29,590 nucleotides of DNA. Origin: Trachelipus rathkii (lineage: Eukaryota > Arthropoda > Malacostraca > Isopoda > Trachelipodidae). A model generated the notes under the pieces. That model worked only from the letters and a program-made list of their open reading frames with translations, made no database searches and was not told the origin of the DNA. The position numbers were made by a program, and so were the translations under genes. Shown here piece after piece: positions 10,904-21,000 of the stretch. The DNA lies in the NCBI GenBank assembly GCA_015478945.1, contig JABUQX010004751.1, positions 1-29,590 on the forward strand, given 5' to 3'. Position 1 is the first letter of the stretch. The number at the start of each line of letters is the position of its first letter.

Positions 10904-11091
10904 CGGTCTTCCAAGACTCCTGTACGAACATCTTTCACAGCAGCATATCCGCAGGGAACCCAAGCATGATTTTGCAATGACTTTAATATCTGTTTACCAA
11001 CATTTAGGTAATAAGGATCTGAGGTTGCTTCATAGAGCAAGTAGGTTGACTCGACAAATTCCGGTCTTAATGGATGTTGGCCCCAATGAAC
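10904..11091 (-). CDS. EDEM3: EDEM3 exon, GH47 catalytic LRPEF.EST block
   Basis: The 188-bp exon reads [69 protein letters not shown] contains a conserved catalytic-site Glu of GH47, and [12 protein letters not shown] is a near-invariant EDEM block. The acceptor is TTTTTACTAG before 11091 and the donor GTAAGA after 10904. The frame is intact. Confidence 0.95.
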
Positions 11092-11302
11092 CTAGTAAAA
11101 AAAATATAAATCAAATGGTCAAATTATTAGAAATAATTAAAGCATGTTTATAACTATAAATGGAAAATATATGAAGTAAAAATCAATGAATTGAAAAACA
11201 CAAATTTAAACAAATATAACCCAGGTCAGAAAAGAATTACAAGTATCCAATGGAAAAATTGAAAGCTTAAACAAATTTTAATTTCAACAAGGTTTCTCAT
11301 AC

Positions 11303-11407
11303 TTGGAAATCAGTGGTGAAGGCTTCTGGAAGGAAATTGTGCCTTTGCATAACCTGGTAAAGCATTTCATGTGTCTCAATTGCAGGCTTAATATCTCCTT
11401 TCAAAAC
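11303..11407 (-). CDS. EDEM3: EDEM3 exon, GH47 ([17 protein letters not shown])
   Basis: The 105-bp exon (35 residues) reads [20 protein letters not shown] and [15 protein letters not shown]. It continues directly into [12 protein letters not shown] of the next exon. The acceptor is ATCGACAG before 11407; the donor is GTATGA after 11303. The frame is intact. Confidence 0.94.
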
Positions 11408-11540
11408 CTGTCGATGTATAAATTAAAGGCAAAGTAAGAATTATGATTATTAATACAAATACGAAAACTCTCAAAAATGACTGATAATCCATTGAGCTAT
11501 TGGATAAAGAAAAACAATTTAATAGTAATAGAAACTCTAC

Positions 11541-11666
11541 CTGTAGTCCTGGCCAAAATGCGTGTAAAGCGTCCATGAAATTTCTTGAGGTTGTATGTGG
11601 TCGATGCATGTGAACGTCTAACAACATAGGTCCTTGACTCACGTATTTCATAACAGCACTGTAATG
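11541..11666 (-). CDS. EDEM3: EDEM3 exon, GH47 ([15 protein letters not shown])
   Basis: The 126-bp exon (42 residues) reads [42 protein letters not shown]. The acceptor is TTCTTCCAG before 11666 and the donor GTAGAG after 11541. Frame intact and in phase with both neighbours. Confidence 0.95.
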
Positions 11667-11828
11667 CTGGAAGAAAATATAATTCATCAAATGTCAAGTT
11701 ACCATACTCAAATTTTGAGACTAGCTGCTATTAATTATTAATTGTGAATTTCAAAGCTTTAGATTTTATGATTCATTAAAATACTAATTCAGTTCTGTTT
11801 TAAGTGAAGAAAAAAACTTTATATTAAC

Positions 11829-11938
11829 CTTATTAAAGCGACCAAGGTACTCATCATCTCCAAGAAGAACATACGCTTTCAGTAAATATTCATAGTACGA
11901 GTCTATCCCTGCTCAACCTGATCTCTTCTCACCAATCA
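11829..11938 (-). CDS. EDEM3: EDEM3 exon, GH47 ([17 protein letters not shown])
   Basis: The 110-bp exon should read [19 protein letters not shown] and [18 protein letters not shown]. The Asp in GIDSYYEY is a conserved active-site acid in GH47. The first 35 bases have lost several bases: TTGGTGAG where a GGG run is expected, GATCAGG where GATTCAGG is expected, and TTGAGCAGG for a Val-Gly-Ala segment. The rest is open. The acceptor is TTTCTCTAG before 11938; the donor is GTTAAT after 11829. Confidence 0.9.
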
Positions 11939-12089
11939 CTAGAGAAAAAATAAATTTTAAATATAATTGATATCAATAAACAAAATTATAATTCCTTGTA
12001 TATTGCATTAGATGAAAACTTGGTTACATTGAGAATAAAAGTTTGATAATGCATATAGGAGAATGTATAAAGTTTTTCTTGAAGTTATA

Positions 12090-12640
12090 TTCAAACTTTC
12101 TTTCTTTCTTTACTACCTCTTTCCCAAGACTGGGAGTAAGGTGCGCTACAGCATCGGAAAGAAAAGTAGTAGGAGAATATGACAAGTGTCGAAAAGACCA
12201 CCTCTGTACCATTTAATTAGTGAAAACTCGTCACAGACAGAAAATCACCCTAGAGCTTCATGGACCGCGACGGGCCTCACTATGGTAAAATCGTCATGTA
12301 AGGGTTATACCTTGGCCGGTGGGCACAACATACCCACATAAAACCCGCATTCTCTCCTATCTGCACTTTACTCGCTCTGCCAAACTCAATTTCTTCTGCA
12401 GCATTCGTTCACCGACTCGATCCACTTTCTCTTCGGTCTCCAGCCGGTCGGTTCCAAACACTCTCCACTATACATCCGCCTAACCAACGACTATCATTCA
12501 TCCTTCACATGACCAAACCATCTCATACATACTTTTTCTCATTACCTTTTTCACACCACACAATCTCTAATATGTTAATTCACCTCATCAATATTTCTCA
12601 CACCTAGCATGCCTCTAATATTGTATCCCATGGAGACCAA
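12090..12640 (-). mobile_element. LINE 3' fragment, family B copy 2
   Basis: Minus-strand blocks: GMLGVRNIDE, then RWFGHV, MNDSRLVRRMYSGEC and RPKRKWIESVNEC, followed by a 3' UTR with the same layout as copy 1 (shared words near 12250-12300 and 12415-12480, such as TGGAGAGTGTTTGG and CGGTCCATGAAGC on the minus strand). It ends in (GAAA)n near 12112-12092. It is inserted in an EDEM3 intron in gene sense and riddled with frameshifts. Nucleotide divergence from copy 1 is clear but the alignment is continuous. Confidence 0.85.
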
Positions 12641-12684
12641 AATATAAATTCTTTGCTTTTCAACTATTTATCTAAGATAAATAC

Positions 12685-12896
12685 AGAATGAACATTAAGC
12701 AAGTTCATAGATCACTTCCACGATGTCTTTGACTCCAAAGGTAATCCATTGCTTGACGAGCTTTTTCTTCAAAGATTGATTCTCCTGTTAATCGTGAAAG
12801 GGATGCAAATTCCAATATTATTGTTCCAGCACATGCTGTGCATGTGTCCCTTGAATTCTGAAGCTTTGGTGACTTCATTCCATATTTTAAATTTAC
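12685..12896 (-). CDS. EDEM3: EDEM3 exon, GH47 ([20 protein letters not shown])
   Basis: The exon (about 212 bp) reads [63 protein letters not shown], then a frame break at CTATGAACTTGC where a Val-Gly-Thr segment is expected, and then LLNVHS. Short-base losses explain the break. The acceptor is CATCATAG before 12896. The donor is placed at GTATTT (12684); one or two G may be missing there because the next exon needs two extra bases to stay in frame. Confidence 0.9.
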
Positions 12897-13179
12897 CTAT
12901 GATGAAAAAATAAGACGTTCAAATATGCTGTATTTTATGTATACACAATGTTTATAATCACTAACTTAATAGTACATTGAAAAACATTGATTCAGAAATG
13001 CATTCATCATGCATTGCTTATATATTAAAATTATTAATATTTAAAAATCTCTCAGTAGCAAAAAAAAATAAAATTAAAAAATTGAAACACATTAAAGCTT
13101 TTAACAAAAATTGAACATTATTCAATATACAAGTATTTAAAACCATTTGTTCAAAACATTTAAAATTATTCCATCTAAC

Positions 13180-13290
13180 CTTTGGATGAGGGATTCCAGT
13201 TGAGGTATTAAAAGCAGGAAGAAGCCTTGTGGCAAGATCTTGAGCCATACTTAATAATTCACCTCTATACCAGCTTACAGCACCATAAAG
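13180..13290 (-). CDS. EDEM3: EDEM3 exon, GH47 (AVSWYRGELLSMAQDLATRL)
   Basis: The 111-bp exon (37 residues) reads LYGAVSWYRGELLSMAQDLA, TRLLPAFNTSTGIPHPK, matching the EDEM3 block that ends LLPAFNT.SG.P.P. The acceptor is TTATTGCAG before 13290; the donor is GTTAGA after 13180. Frame intact, phase 0 at both ends. Confidence 0.95.
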
Positions 13291-13403
13291 CTGCAATAAA
13301 GAGCTATATATAAAAAAATACTACAAACATTTTTATACAAGTTTTCAAAGAAATCAAACCACATCCAATATTCTCTGAATAAAAATATTTCTTATTATAT
13401 TAC

Positions 13404-13578
13404 CTGATTAATATGCTCTGCTAAGATATGGCCTGAAATTAGCCCACCAACCATTCTTATATTTGTTTCAAAAAGAGAGACTACTATGTCATGATCAAAC
13501 GTTACTTCTTTAATTATCAATTTTAGAGCATGTTCAAACTCTTCTAAATCCCCTAAAATGACTGTGTCAAAGCATCAA
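13404..13578 (-). CDS. EDEM3: EDEM3 exon, GH47 catalytic FETNIRMVGG block
   Basis: The 175-bp exon encodes the expected LIDALDTLVIL (broken) and then GDLEEFEHALKLIIKEVTFD, HDIVVSLFETNIRMVGGLIS, GHILAEHINQ. FETNIR carries the conserved catalytic Glu of GH47. The first 25 bases are out of frame: GCTTTGACACAGTC lacks about four bases relative to the conserved LDTLV segment. The acceptor is TCTCTTAACAG before 13578; the donor is GTAATA after 13404. Earlier exons were not found to its right within the window. Confidence 0.92.
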
Positions 13579-13597
13579 CTGTTAAGAGAAACTGAAA

Positions 13598-13730
13598 ATA
13601 TATAATATATTATTATAAATTATATATATATATATATAATTATTATTATATATATAAATATATATATATATTATATATTATTTATATAATATATATAATT
13701 ATATATTTAATATATAATTATATATATATA
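13598..13730. repeat. Imperfect (AT)n microsatellite
   Basis: About 130 bp of AT with TTA/TAA slips, between the EDEM3 exon and LINE family B copy 3. Confidence 0.95.
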
Positions 13731-13735
13731 TAAAT

Positions 13736-13880
13736 TGACGATTTACATAGTGAAGGTCGTCGCGGTCCATGAAGCTCTAGGGTGGATTTTGTCTGTGCTA
13801 GGCTTTCCTTTTGATTTGTCATATTCTTCTACTGCTTTTCTTTCCAATGCTCGAACCTTACCCCCAGCTTGGGAAAAGAG
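13736..13880 (+). mobile_element. LINE family B copy 3 (3' UTR only)
   Basis: This is the reverse complement of the 3' UTR seen at 12090-12300: CGCGGTCCATGAAGCTCTAG, then CATATTCTTCTACTGCTTTTC, then a GAAAGAAAGAAA tail. It is plus-strand in orientation and flanked on both sides by AT microsatellites. Confidence 0.85.
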
Positions 13881-13896
13881 GTGATAAAGAAAGAAA

Positions 13897-13914
13897 GAAA
13901 TATATATATATATG

Positions 13915-13972
<58 letters not shown>

Positions 13973-14042
13973 AATACGGTATATCATAATATATTTATAT
14001 ATATATATATATATATTATATATTTTAATATATATATATAAT

Positions 14043-14082
<40 letters not shown>

Positions 14083-14104
14083 TATATATTATAATATATA
14101 TATA
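13897..14104. repeat. Imperfect (AT)n microsatellite following a LINE tail
   Basis: About 205 bp starting a few bases after the GAAA tail of LINE copy 3 and running into copy 4. Confidence 0.95.
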
Positions 14105-14129
14105 CAAGAAATATATAAAGGGATTATCA

Positions 14130-14715
14130 TGAATGCACTAGGGTTGGCATGAGGGATGATGTTACTTGTGTTAAGGTAAGTAGTGAAACTAGGTTGGATA
14201 AGAGTAAGATCTAGTACATTTATCAGATGGAAATCTTATGAGCGTGTTAGGGTGAGGGAATTGAATAATGGGATAATGAATTTCGGAGTTGTGTTGGCGT
14301 GAAGAAGTGTGTAAATATAGAATAAACAGAGTACATTGGATGGTTTGTCTATGAAAGGTGGATGTAGTAGTGGTTAAGAGGAATGTAATAGTGATGGTGT
14401 GCTGGAATTGCCATTGAGGAGTGAGAAAAGTGGACTTGAGTCAGTCAAGGAATGCTGAAGGAGATGAATTTGAGTTTGGCAGAGGCGAAGAAAGGTCAAT
14501 ATAGGCGATGGCAGGGTTTGTGAGGGGGATTGTTTGGCTCGGCAGAGGAGACCCACATTGTGAGATACAAGTGAGGGTCGTCATGGTCTGGTGAAACCCT
14601 AGGTGGAGTTTTCTGACTGGATAAATTTCACTAAGGGGGGGGGGAAGACTTTTTTTTTGACTTGCGTTCAGTTCTTCCACTACTTTCTGTTTCCCGTGTA
14701 TGATAAGCACCTCAT
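14130..14715 (+). mobile_element. LINE 3' fragment, family B copy 4
   Basis: Plus-strand translation with frame changes gives RVRELNNG, then a degraded RWFGHVERM-like segment (VHWMVCL), then ESVKEC, LKEMNLSLAEAKK and RRWQGFVRG, followed by the same 3' UTR as copies 1-3 (GGTCGTCATGGTCTGGTG, CTTCCACTACTTTCTGTTTC). It contains runs of nine G and eight T. It ends just before an AT array. Confidence 0.78.
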
Positions 14716-14730
14716 GATGATGGTGATATT

Positions 14731-14888
14731 AATATATATATATTAGGGTATATATATTATATATTATATATATATATATATATTATAATATATATATATA
14801 TAATATATATATATATATAATTATATATATATATTATATATTATAATATTATATATATTATATTATATATATTTATATATAATTATAT

Positions 14889-14920
<32 letters not shown>

Positions 14921-14975
14921 TATAATAATATATATATATATATATAATAATATAATATATTATTATTATTATTTT
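14731..14975. repeat. (AT)n and (ATT)n microsatellite between two convergent LINE tails
   Basis: About 245 bp of AT with a terminal TTATTATTATT part. The 3' ends of a plus-strand LINE fragment (left) and a minus-strand one (right) both point into it. Confidence 0.93.
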
Positions 14976-14984
14976 TTACACACT

Positions 14985-15300
14985 TATTCGCTTAAGCGGG
15001 TAGTGGTGCTGCAGCTTCCCTATTATATTTTCTTCATCTCGCCCCACCCTCCTCCATTCATCTATCTCTCGCAACACCTCTCCTCCCCTCATCTTCTTTC
15101 AGCATTCCTTTATTCCATCACCACCTCTTCTCGGTCTCCCGCTTCCTCTCCTTCCTATCCCTCCGTCAAACTCTCTACTCTCTGTTCTCATTCTCTCCAG
15201 CTGTCAAACATTTACATTCCTTCTCCGTCTTTCACCAACCATTCTTCAACACATCTTCTCTCTTAACACGCTATTCAGCTCTCTCTTTACTAACCCCACA
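14985..15300 (-). mobile_element. Probable LINE RT C-terminal tail, minus strand
   Basis: Minus-strand reading with frameshifts resembles GRPRR.W.DGIKECLK and VARDRDEWRRV, the RT tail block of RTE/family-B-like LINEs. The blocks lie at about 15140-15040. The 3' side ends in an AAT run at about 14975-14960. The plus strand here is strongly C/T-rich, which can mimic such blocks, so confidence is moderate. Confidence 0.5.
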
Positions 15301-16765
15301 TACCGCTTCACCTTTCATGCAACAGACAACCATTTCTGATTGCTTTCAACCCAGTGCACACCCATATGTACGCTGGAACACAGAATTTTTTCAAACTACT
15401 TACTTAAGTTTATGTGTAAATCCCCCCTTTTCAAATTCCTCAAGACACTCAATGTCTCATTCCTTCCCTACTTGTGATCTATCTCTTCTTCATCTCTTCT
15501 TACCAAATCATCCTATATCTCAAGGTCTAGTGTTTTTACCAAAGTACTCTTGCGTGTTTAAATTTTAGCGTCATTGTTTTCTCCTTCAACATTATTCACG
15601 AAATGACCTCTCTTCCTCTAATGATCAAGAGAATACAATAATTTTCACTCTCATGATTTCTAACTTCCTTCCCATTTCATTTAATTTTGCTCCATCTTCA
15701 TTAAGAAGTCCCTGATTAATTTCAAGTACTCATTTACACGTCTTCATCATTCCTTCGCAGACTTCTATTTCTACTCAATAATTTTCATGTTTACCTCACC
15801 ACCTTCCACTCTGGCTCTTGAACCCATTCTGATCTGCTTCAACATTACCCCATCATTCCTATCTCCGAAGAACCAGTCAACTTTCATTCGAGACAAGGGA
15901 AGGGTGACTTCTGGGGGAGAGTTGCATTCATATCCTCTACATTACATAACACTTCCTTCTCGGATAAACTCCTATGTCGTTTGACACTCTTCCTCCAAGG
16001 TAGATCTCACTGGTTGATATGAAAGTGGTGCGTTCTCAATATTCAGCATCACTATTCAGATGTTCATGCTCTCAACAGCTTTTTTTATCAATCAAGGAGA
16101 ATGGCTCAAGGCGGAGAATGGATATCTTGCTTGCATCTTTTGTGAAGCGAACCCTCCAACTCGCCAGGCTGAGACTTCTTAGTTTATCTACCACATTGTT
16201 TATATATTTCATGACCACACAGGCTAATTTTCAAGGTCATCTTTTTTTCAGCTTCTTAGGATGGTCTGGTAGATTCCTTCGTTTACAAACCTCAAACCCA
16301 ACTTTCACTTTTAGAATGATAAGTACCATATTAGGTCGACTGTCAATTGCAAGTCCAAATATCTATCACAAATATCAACTTTCATACAATGAAGGTGACA
16401 GCCCGACATTGAAGAATTAGCCCGATTAATTAAGCATGTCCTAAAGGTCTCTTGCCTTTATAGAAGCTTTCAGCTCTCTCCTTTTGGTTCGCACTTTTTT
16501 TCCACTCTTCTTTATTTTTGCACATCCTCTTTTATTATCCCCTCGTATTACGTCCTCTATAGAGTATTACCTGAAATTCTATTTCAGTAATAGTCCTTGG
16601 AACCATTTCTCCCCTATCTCTTCTATTTTATGCTGGTATTGACTAAAAAGATTTCATCTTTGCACCCCCCTGATATTTTTGTCTGTTCCACATTTTTTCC
16701 TAGTTCAAGGTATTTCAAGAAGGACGCCGAACTTTTACTTTCTTAGTCAGTTAACTCTCTCGTCT
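15301..16765. other. Pyrimidine-rich region, no recognised gene
   Basis: The plus strand is rich in C and T for over 1.4 kb. A plus-strand open frame at 16019-16420 codes 133 residues (starting MKVVRSQYSASLFRC) with no family match that I recognise. A second frame across 16000-16200 reads GEWLKAENGYLACIFCEANP, which looks more like a relic of coding sequence. I assign no function. Confidence 0.4.
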
Positions 16766-16768
16766 AAC

Positions 16769-16860
16769 TCTACTTCTCTCTCTCTTCTCTCTCTCTTCTC
16801 TCTCTCTCTCCTCCTCTCTCTCTTTTTTCTTCTTCTTCTCCTCTCTCTCTCCCTTCTCTT
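16769..16860. repeat. Imperfect (CT)n microsatellite
   Basis: CTCTCTCT runs broken by TTCTTCTTCT and CCT units, about 90 bp. Confidence 0.93.
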
Positions 16861-17509
16861 AGTGTGTGCTAGCAAAAAAAATCTGTAAGTCACAATTTGA
16901 GCAGTTGGATTCTCTTTTTTTATTATTTGCTTTAATACTGGAGCTCAACAGATTAATGTTACGACTTCCTTACTTTATTCTGCTTGGATGTCTTGCCATG
17001 CTCCAATACAATTATAGACCAGTAATATCTAGAGATGATACGATGACTTGAGGCTCAGCTATTATTAATCTATCAAAACTCTTGTGGTATGCAACCAATA
17101 TCTTGTTGTAAGTAAGTTAGATTTTGTAGTTTTAATATGATGAGTAAATTTTTTTTAAAGAAATTCTGCTTTCGGTCTCAATGAAAAATATTACCCGTCC
17201 TGTATGCAGTAAAAGCCTCTTCTCTCCGTGATATTCTACAGAATGCGCTAGTGTTAAATGAGAGAAGAAAGTATTATACAAAAAATGCAGTTCGTAAAAT
17301 TATCATATGGTTCATATAATTTTTTTAAAACATTTTCGGAATTTTCATGCCGCATAATTGCAAAATAGCTATGCAATACATTACTTTCAAAAATATACTT
17401 CCAATATCAACTCTTCCCCCCCCCCAACTATTTTAATATAGATGGTATTTACTTAATTTTTTGTCTTCTCTGGTGGATAAAGGCCTACAAAATTTCAGCA
17501 TTGTTTGGG
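16861..17509. other. AT-rich spacer, nothing recognised
   Basis: No coding block seen; contains a C run at 17415-17424. Confidence 0.55.
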
Positions 17510-18790
17510 AAAATTCCCCAGCTTGGTCCAATTCAACGGCCGACATGCCACGATAAACGGAGTTTGGAAGAGAATATTTGGGGAAATAGATCGTGGAAGT
17601 GTGTTCTAGACTTTACCAGTGGAGAACATGTAAAATTAAGCATAACGGTTAAGTCTGGGGTCAGAAATTTGCATAGAGGCCGGATGAGATCTTGTAGCAA
17701 AATGATTCGAACCTAGCAGCAAGAACCTCCTTAATGGTGTGCTAATGCGATTGTGTAGTTCAGAAAAGAAGTGTCAATTTTAATAGCGTTAGTATAAAGA
17801 AAGTAACTCAACAATTCGACTGATAGAAATAGACTGGAGATAGTTAATGAGAAAAGGACAGTTCATAAGATGAAAACACCTTGACTCCACCTTTTTAAGA
17901 AGAGCTTGTGCGAGACCAAGCTACCTTACATGCAGGGGAGAACAACACCCACTATAAATAACAAAAAACCTGGCGTGTCGTGGAGAAATTCCAAAGGTGC
18001 CTCAGAAGACTCAGCCTCTTAAAAGCTTTCTTAAAAAGAGAAATAACGTGATTCTTTCAATTAATACCACAAGAAAAGGAAACAATCAGAAGATAAACGT
18101 CAGAAGATTTGAGTTGTGTGTCTTCAAAAAGTTGTATTTATGTGGAAGATTATTTTGCTAAGCAAGATGAAGGAATTGATTTTTCGAAGAATTTAAAACG
18201 ACTGACCTCAATGCCCCAGTTAAAAATTCGAGAAATGTCAAGGGTTATTTGCTCCAATCCACCCCCTAGCTTGATCCATTTGCTGTTAGGTGTGACATCT
18301 TTCAATTTGAAATGAGCACTGAAAGATGGTCGTCAACATAGGAGTGGATTAATGAAAAAAAGAAAAAAAGAGTTCGGACAGGACAGAACCCTGGGGAACA
18401 CCACTATTTATAGATTTAAAGAATGAACGGTGTCATTTATAGAACTAGCTGCATTATAAAACATCATAGGGAGTGAAGATCAGAAGGAAGGTCACAGAGA
18501 CTGATGAAGTGATATAGAATACCGAAGGATGGGAAGTTTAGCTTGTAGCAAAAGGATTGATCTAACTAGATCTTTGTGCCAGTCTCTATCGAATGCATTT
18601 GATAAGTCAAGCGCCACAGCAAAAGATTAACCATAATGCCAAATACCTGAGGACAAATAATCAGAATGAAGGTATCGATCGCCGTTAGGTCAGAGGTTAG
18701 TTGCTCCAAAGCCATACTCCAAGCGTCAGCCACTTGCTGTTGGGGGAGATCGTTAAAATATCCATATTCATAAAGCCTTAAAAAGATTTT
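17510..18790 (-). mobile_element. Jockey-like LINE, RT remnant
   Basis: Minus-strand blocks in order: DLTAIDTFI near 18690, FAVALDLSNAFDRDWHKDLV (18627-18560), FKSINSGVPQGSVLSELF near 18420-18365, a KLGGGLEQITLDISRIFNW segment (thumb side) near 18280-18200, and RT C-terminal relics down to about 17510. DLSNAFD and GVPQGSVLS are two core RT motifs. The YADD block is not clear (expected about 18360-18300). Several stops and frameshifts; dead. The plus-strand open frame at 17501-17716 is a shadow of this region. Confidence 0.8.
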
Positions 18791-19099
18791 ATATGTAAAT
18801 GAATAAATGCCGACGCAACCGGTCTCCTCCAGAGGATCGTCCAGGGAAATGCCTCTACTCGTCCTCCACGTTATGGCGTGCTGTTGGTAGTTGGTCTTCT
18901 GTAATGTTTTTCTTAGGTCACTTGTGTATTATCTATTGTTGGGTCGTGGTTGAGTTTAATTTTCTTGAGGGCTTTGATGATTTCCTGTTTTGAGGGTGTG
19001 TGGGTTTGTGACTCTGCTTTGCGAAGTGAGTTGCGAGAGTGTTTCCGTGTTGTTTGTTGGTTTGTGGGTTTTGTGTGTTTGGGAATTTTTTGAGAATTT

Positions 19100-19600
19100 T
19101 TTAAACAGGAAAAAAATAAGTGGGATGTATCCTTCGGAACCTGGTTTACAGTTTTGACAGATGCATATGTGGTGGTTTGGTTAGGTGAATCCCTCGGTTT
19201 GTATTATTGTAAATTTAGCCCCCGGTGATGGCCGCATAGTGTGTTGGATCTGCAAAAAAGATGACTGACTTGGGCTGTCTTGGTGGTGAGTTGATTTCTA
19301 TAGGTTTGCCATTTCTGGAGTAGATGTTGATTTTGTTTAAATTGTTATATTGGTGGCCTTGCGCTTTTAAGTAGGTTTTCTGTTTTGATGTCGTGTGGAG
19401 TTTGTTTGAGATGTATTTGTTCGTGTACTGTTTGGTAAGGGTGTTGGAATGTTGTTTAGAATTTGTTTGTAATATAGCGGGATTGTGTGACGGGAATGCA
19501 GATGCCGTGCGTGCATCCCAACGCGTTTAACGGTTGCGCCCTCAGTCATGTTGTTCATACACGAGGACGTATCAAGCAACTATTTCATAGGCGAATGGGA
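19100..19600 (-). mobile_element. Probable LINE ORF1 (Gag-like) remnant
   Basis: Minus-strand reading gives YLKAQGHQYNNLNKINIYSR, NGKPIEINSPPRQPK and then, in a shifted frame, CHLFCRSNTLCGHH and HHICICQNCKPGSEGY. PPRQPK followed by Cys/His clusters is the layout of zinc-knuckle Gag proteins of jockey-like LINEs. It lies on the 5' side of the RT remnant in the same orientation, so both probably belong to one element that has lost its endonuclease segment. Unproven. Confidence 0.5.
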
Positions 19601-21000
19601 ACATTTTAGGACCTTGCTTGCCATTTTCTGGGGAAAGCTAATGGCTTTTTGCTAGCAGCCAGTCGTGCCATTTTTTATCCGAGTCATATTGACGCAAACT
19701 CGTCATCGAATGTGCTTAGGGCGGCGGCTAAACTTGCTCTCCACCTTCAGCAATATGGAGAACACCTTGCGGTCCCGGATGACGAAATGCATATCATTTG
19801 CGACCACCCTGCTAGCATCGGAGAATTTTTTCACTGCTCACCGTAACATAGTAAGTCTGTACGCGATCTCTCTGTGAAATGGTTCTCATCCCGCGGTTAG
19901 GTAATTAACGAAAACAGACGTTTTCCCACAGTCGGTAGTGTAGGTGTGACCTGGACGAAGCCACTTCAGTTTAGATATACGTTCACTCACAACCAGAGGA
20001 ATAGTCACGTGTGGGGTGGAGAATCCTCCATGCACCATCTATAGGGATCAAAATCCTCATTCAGCACGATATAAATTATATGTGTTCTCGTGTATTACTG
20101 TGGTTCACATCTCCTCGTATTCAATATTTTTCTAAGTGATCATTAACCAAGAACAAAATAACTATTCCTTCAATTTCTTCCCGAAATGCCCGTTGGAGTG
20201 CTCAATTTGAGGATGTACCCTGTGTTAAAATTTCTACGTTCACAGGTCGCGTTTCATCTAGATGGCCTTCCCAGCTCCACCTTTCCAGAGATTTACTACG
20301 TTCTCCTGGCCTAATTACTAGATATTCCCTCTTACGATGGATAGATCGACACGGTGTGCACTGCGTAACCTAGAAGCTTCCACCCGTTCGCCCGACCTTT
20401 ACACGTGTGGACTTCTTTCGCCCTTATGGGCGCAATAATACAGGTAAAGGTGTCGCATCATCCCACCCTTGCCAGTCAAATGACCGTTCGGGAACTGGGC
20501 AAGAAAAGAAAAATCAGGCAAGCGTGTGAAGACCATACACAGACATGTACGCCATGTACCAGATCGCGACCAATCGTGGCCGGATTTTACCGGACAATAA
20601 AGATACCCACGGGGTAGGCGACGTATCGCCGTTACACCCATCAGGGCTGTGACGGGTCTCGGCTCGCACTTGTAGAATACCTAATTGTAAAACTGTTATT
20701 GTCCTGTATTAATAATGCTTCTACCGAATAAAGATATACAATCTATGTGGCTCTCGTTTTATCGTTAGGAATCCTGATATCGGCACTCGTATTCCCACCC
20801 CCTCTTTTGGATTTGCTCTCCATTCGCCTTTAAATAACACTCATGATACGAAGCGTTACGGCGTAAGCAGCAATGCCGTTATAGAGTCGATTATGAGATC
20901 CTGTCTACTTTCCGCACAAAGATGGTCACCAGTTATACTGAGCACTGGCGCCCTACCCCAATCGCGCTTATCATTCTGTGGACAACCACTCTCTATATCA
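19601..21000. other. GC-richer region with no recognised gene
   Basis: Base composition is visibly more balanced than the flanks and simple repeats are absent. Short open frames exist on both strands (19649-19846 plus; 20399-20641 minus; 20405-20617 plus) but none matches a family I know. An AATAAA lies near 20728. It could be an old mobile element or a foreign-like insertion. No function assigned. Confidence 0.45.

Larger units (their letters stand above)
1..13578 (-). other. EDEM3: EDEM3-like gene, partial (12 exons plus introns)
   Basis: The gene encodes an ER-lumen GH47 alpha-1,2-mannosidase-like protein that trims mannose from misfolded glycoproteins and so marks them for ER-associated degradation. 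Exons read on the minus strand match the EDEM3 order: FETNIR motif, CTACAG segment, [34 protein letters not shown], a DGRVQLLH/FMQEMIEL linker, AGPAQFG, then a PA domain. The PA domain separates EDEM3 from EDEM1 and EDEM2. Twelve exons are visible and every boundary fits AG/GT. Upstream exons (signal peptide and first GH47 helices) and downstream exons (rest of the PA domain, C-terminal tail) are not seen. Exon phases agree except between the exons at 9405 and 2492, where a small exon may be missing or an indel hides the join. Introns carry a copia element, LINEs and microsatellites. Confidence 0.93.

Noticed and set aside
17501..17716. Plus-strand 71-residue open frame
   Set aside because: No family resemblance, and it lies antisense to the RT C-terminal relic of the jockey-like LINE.
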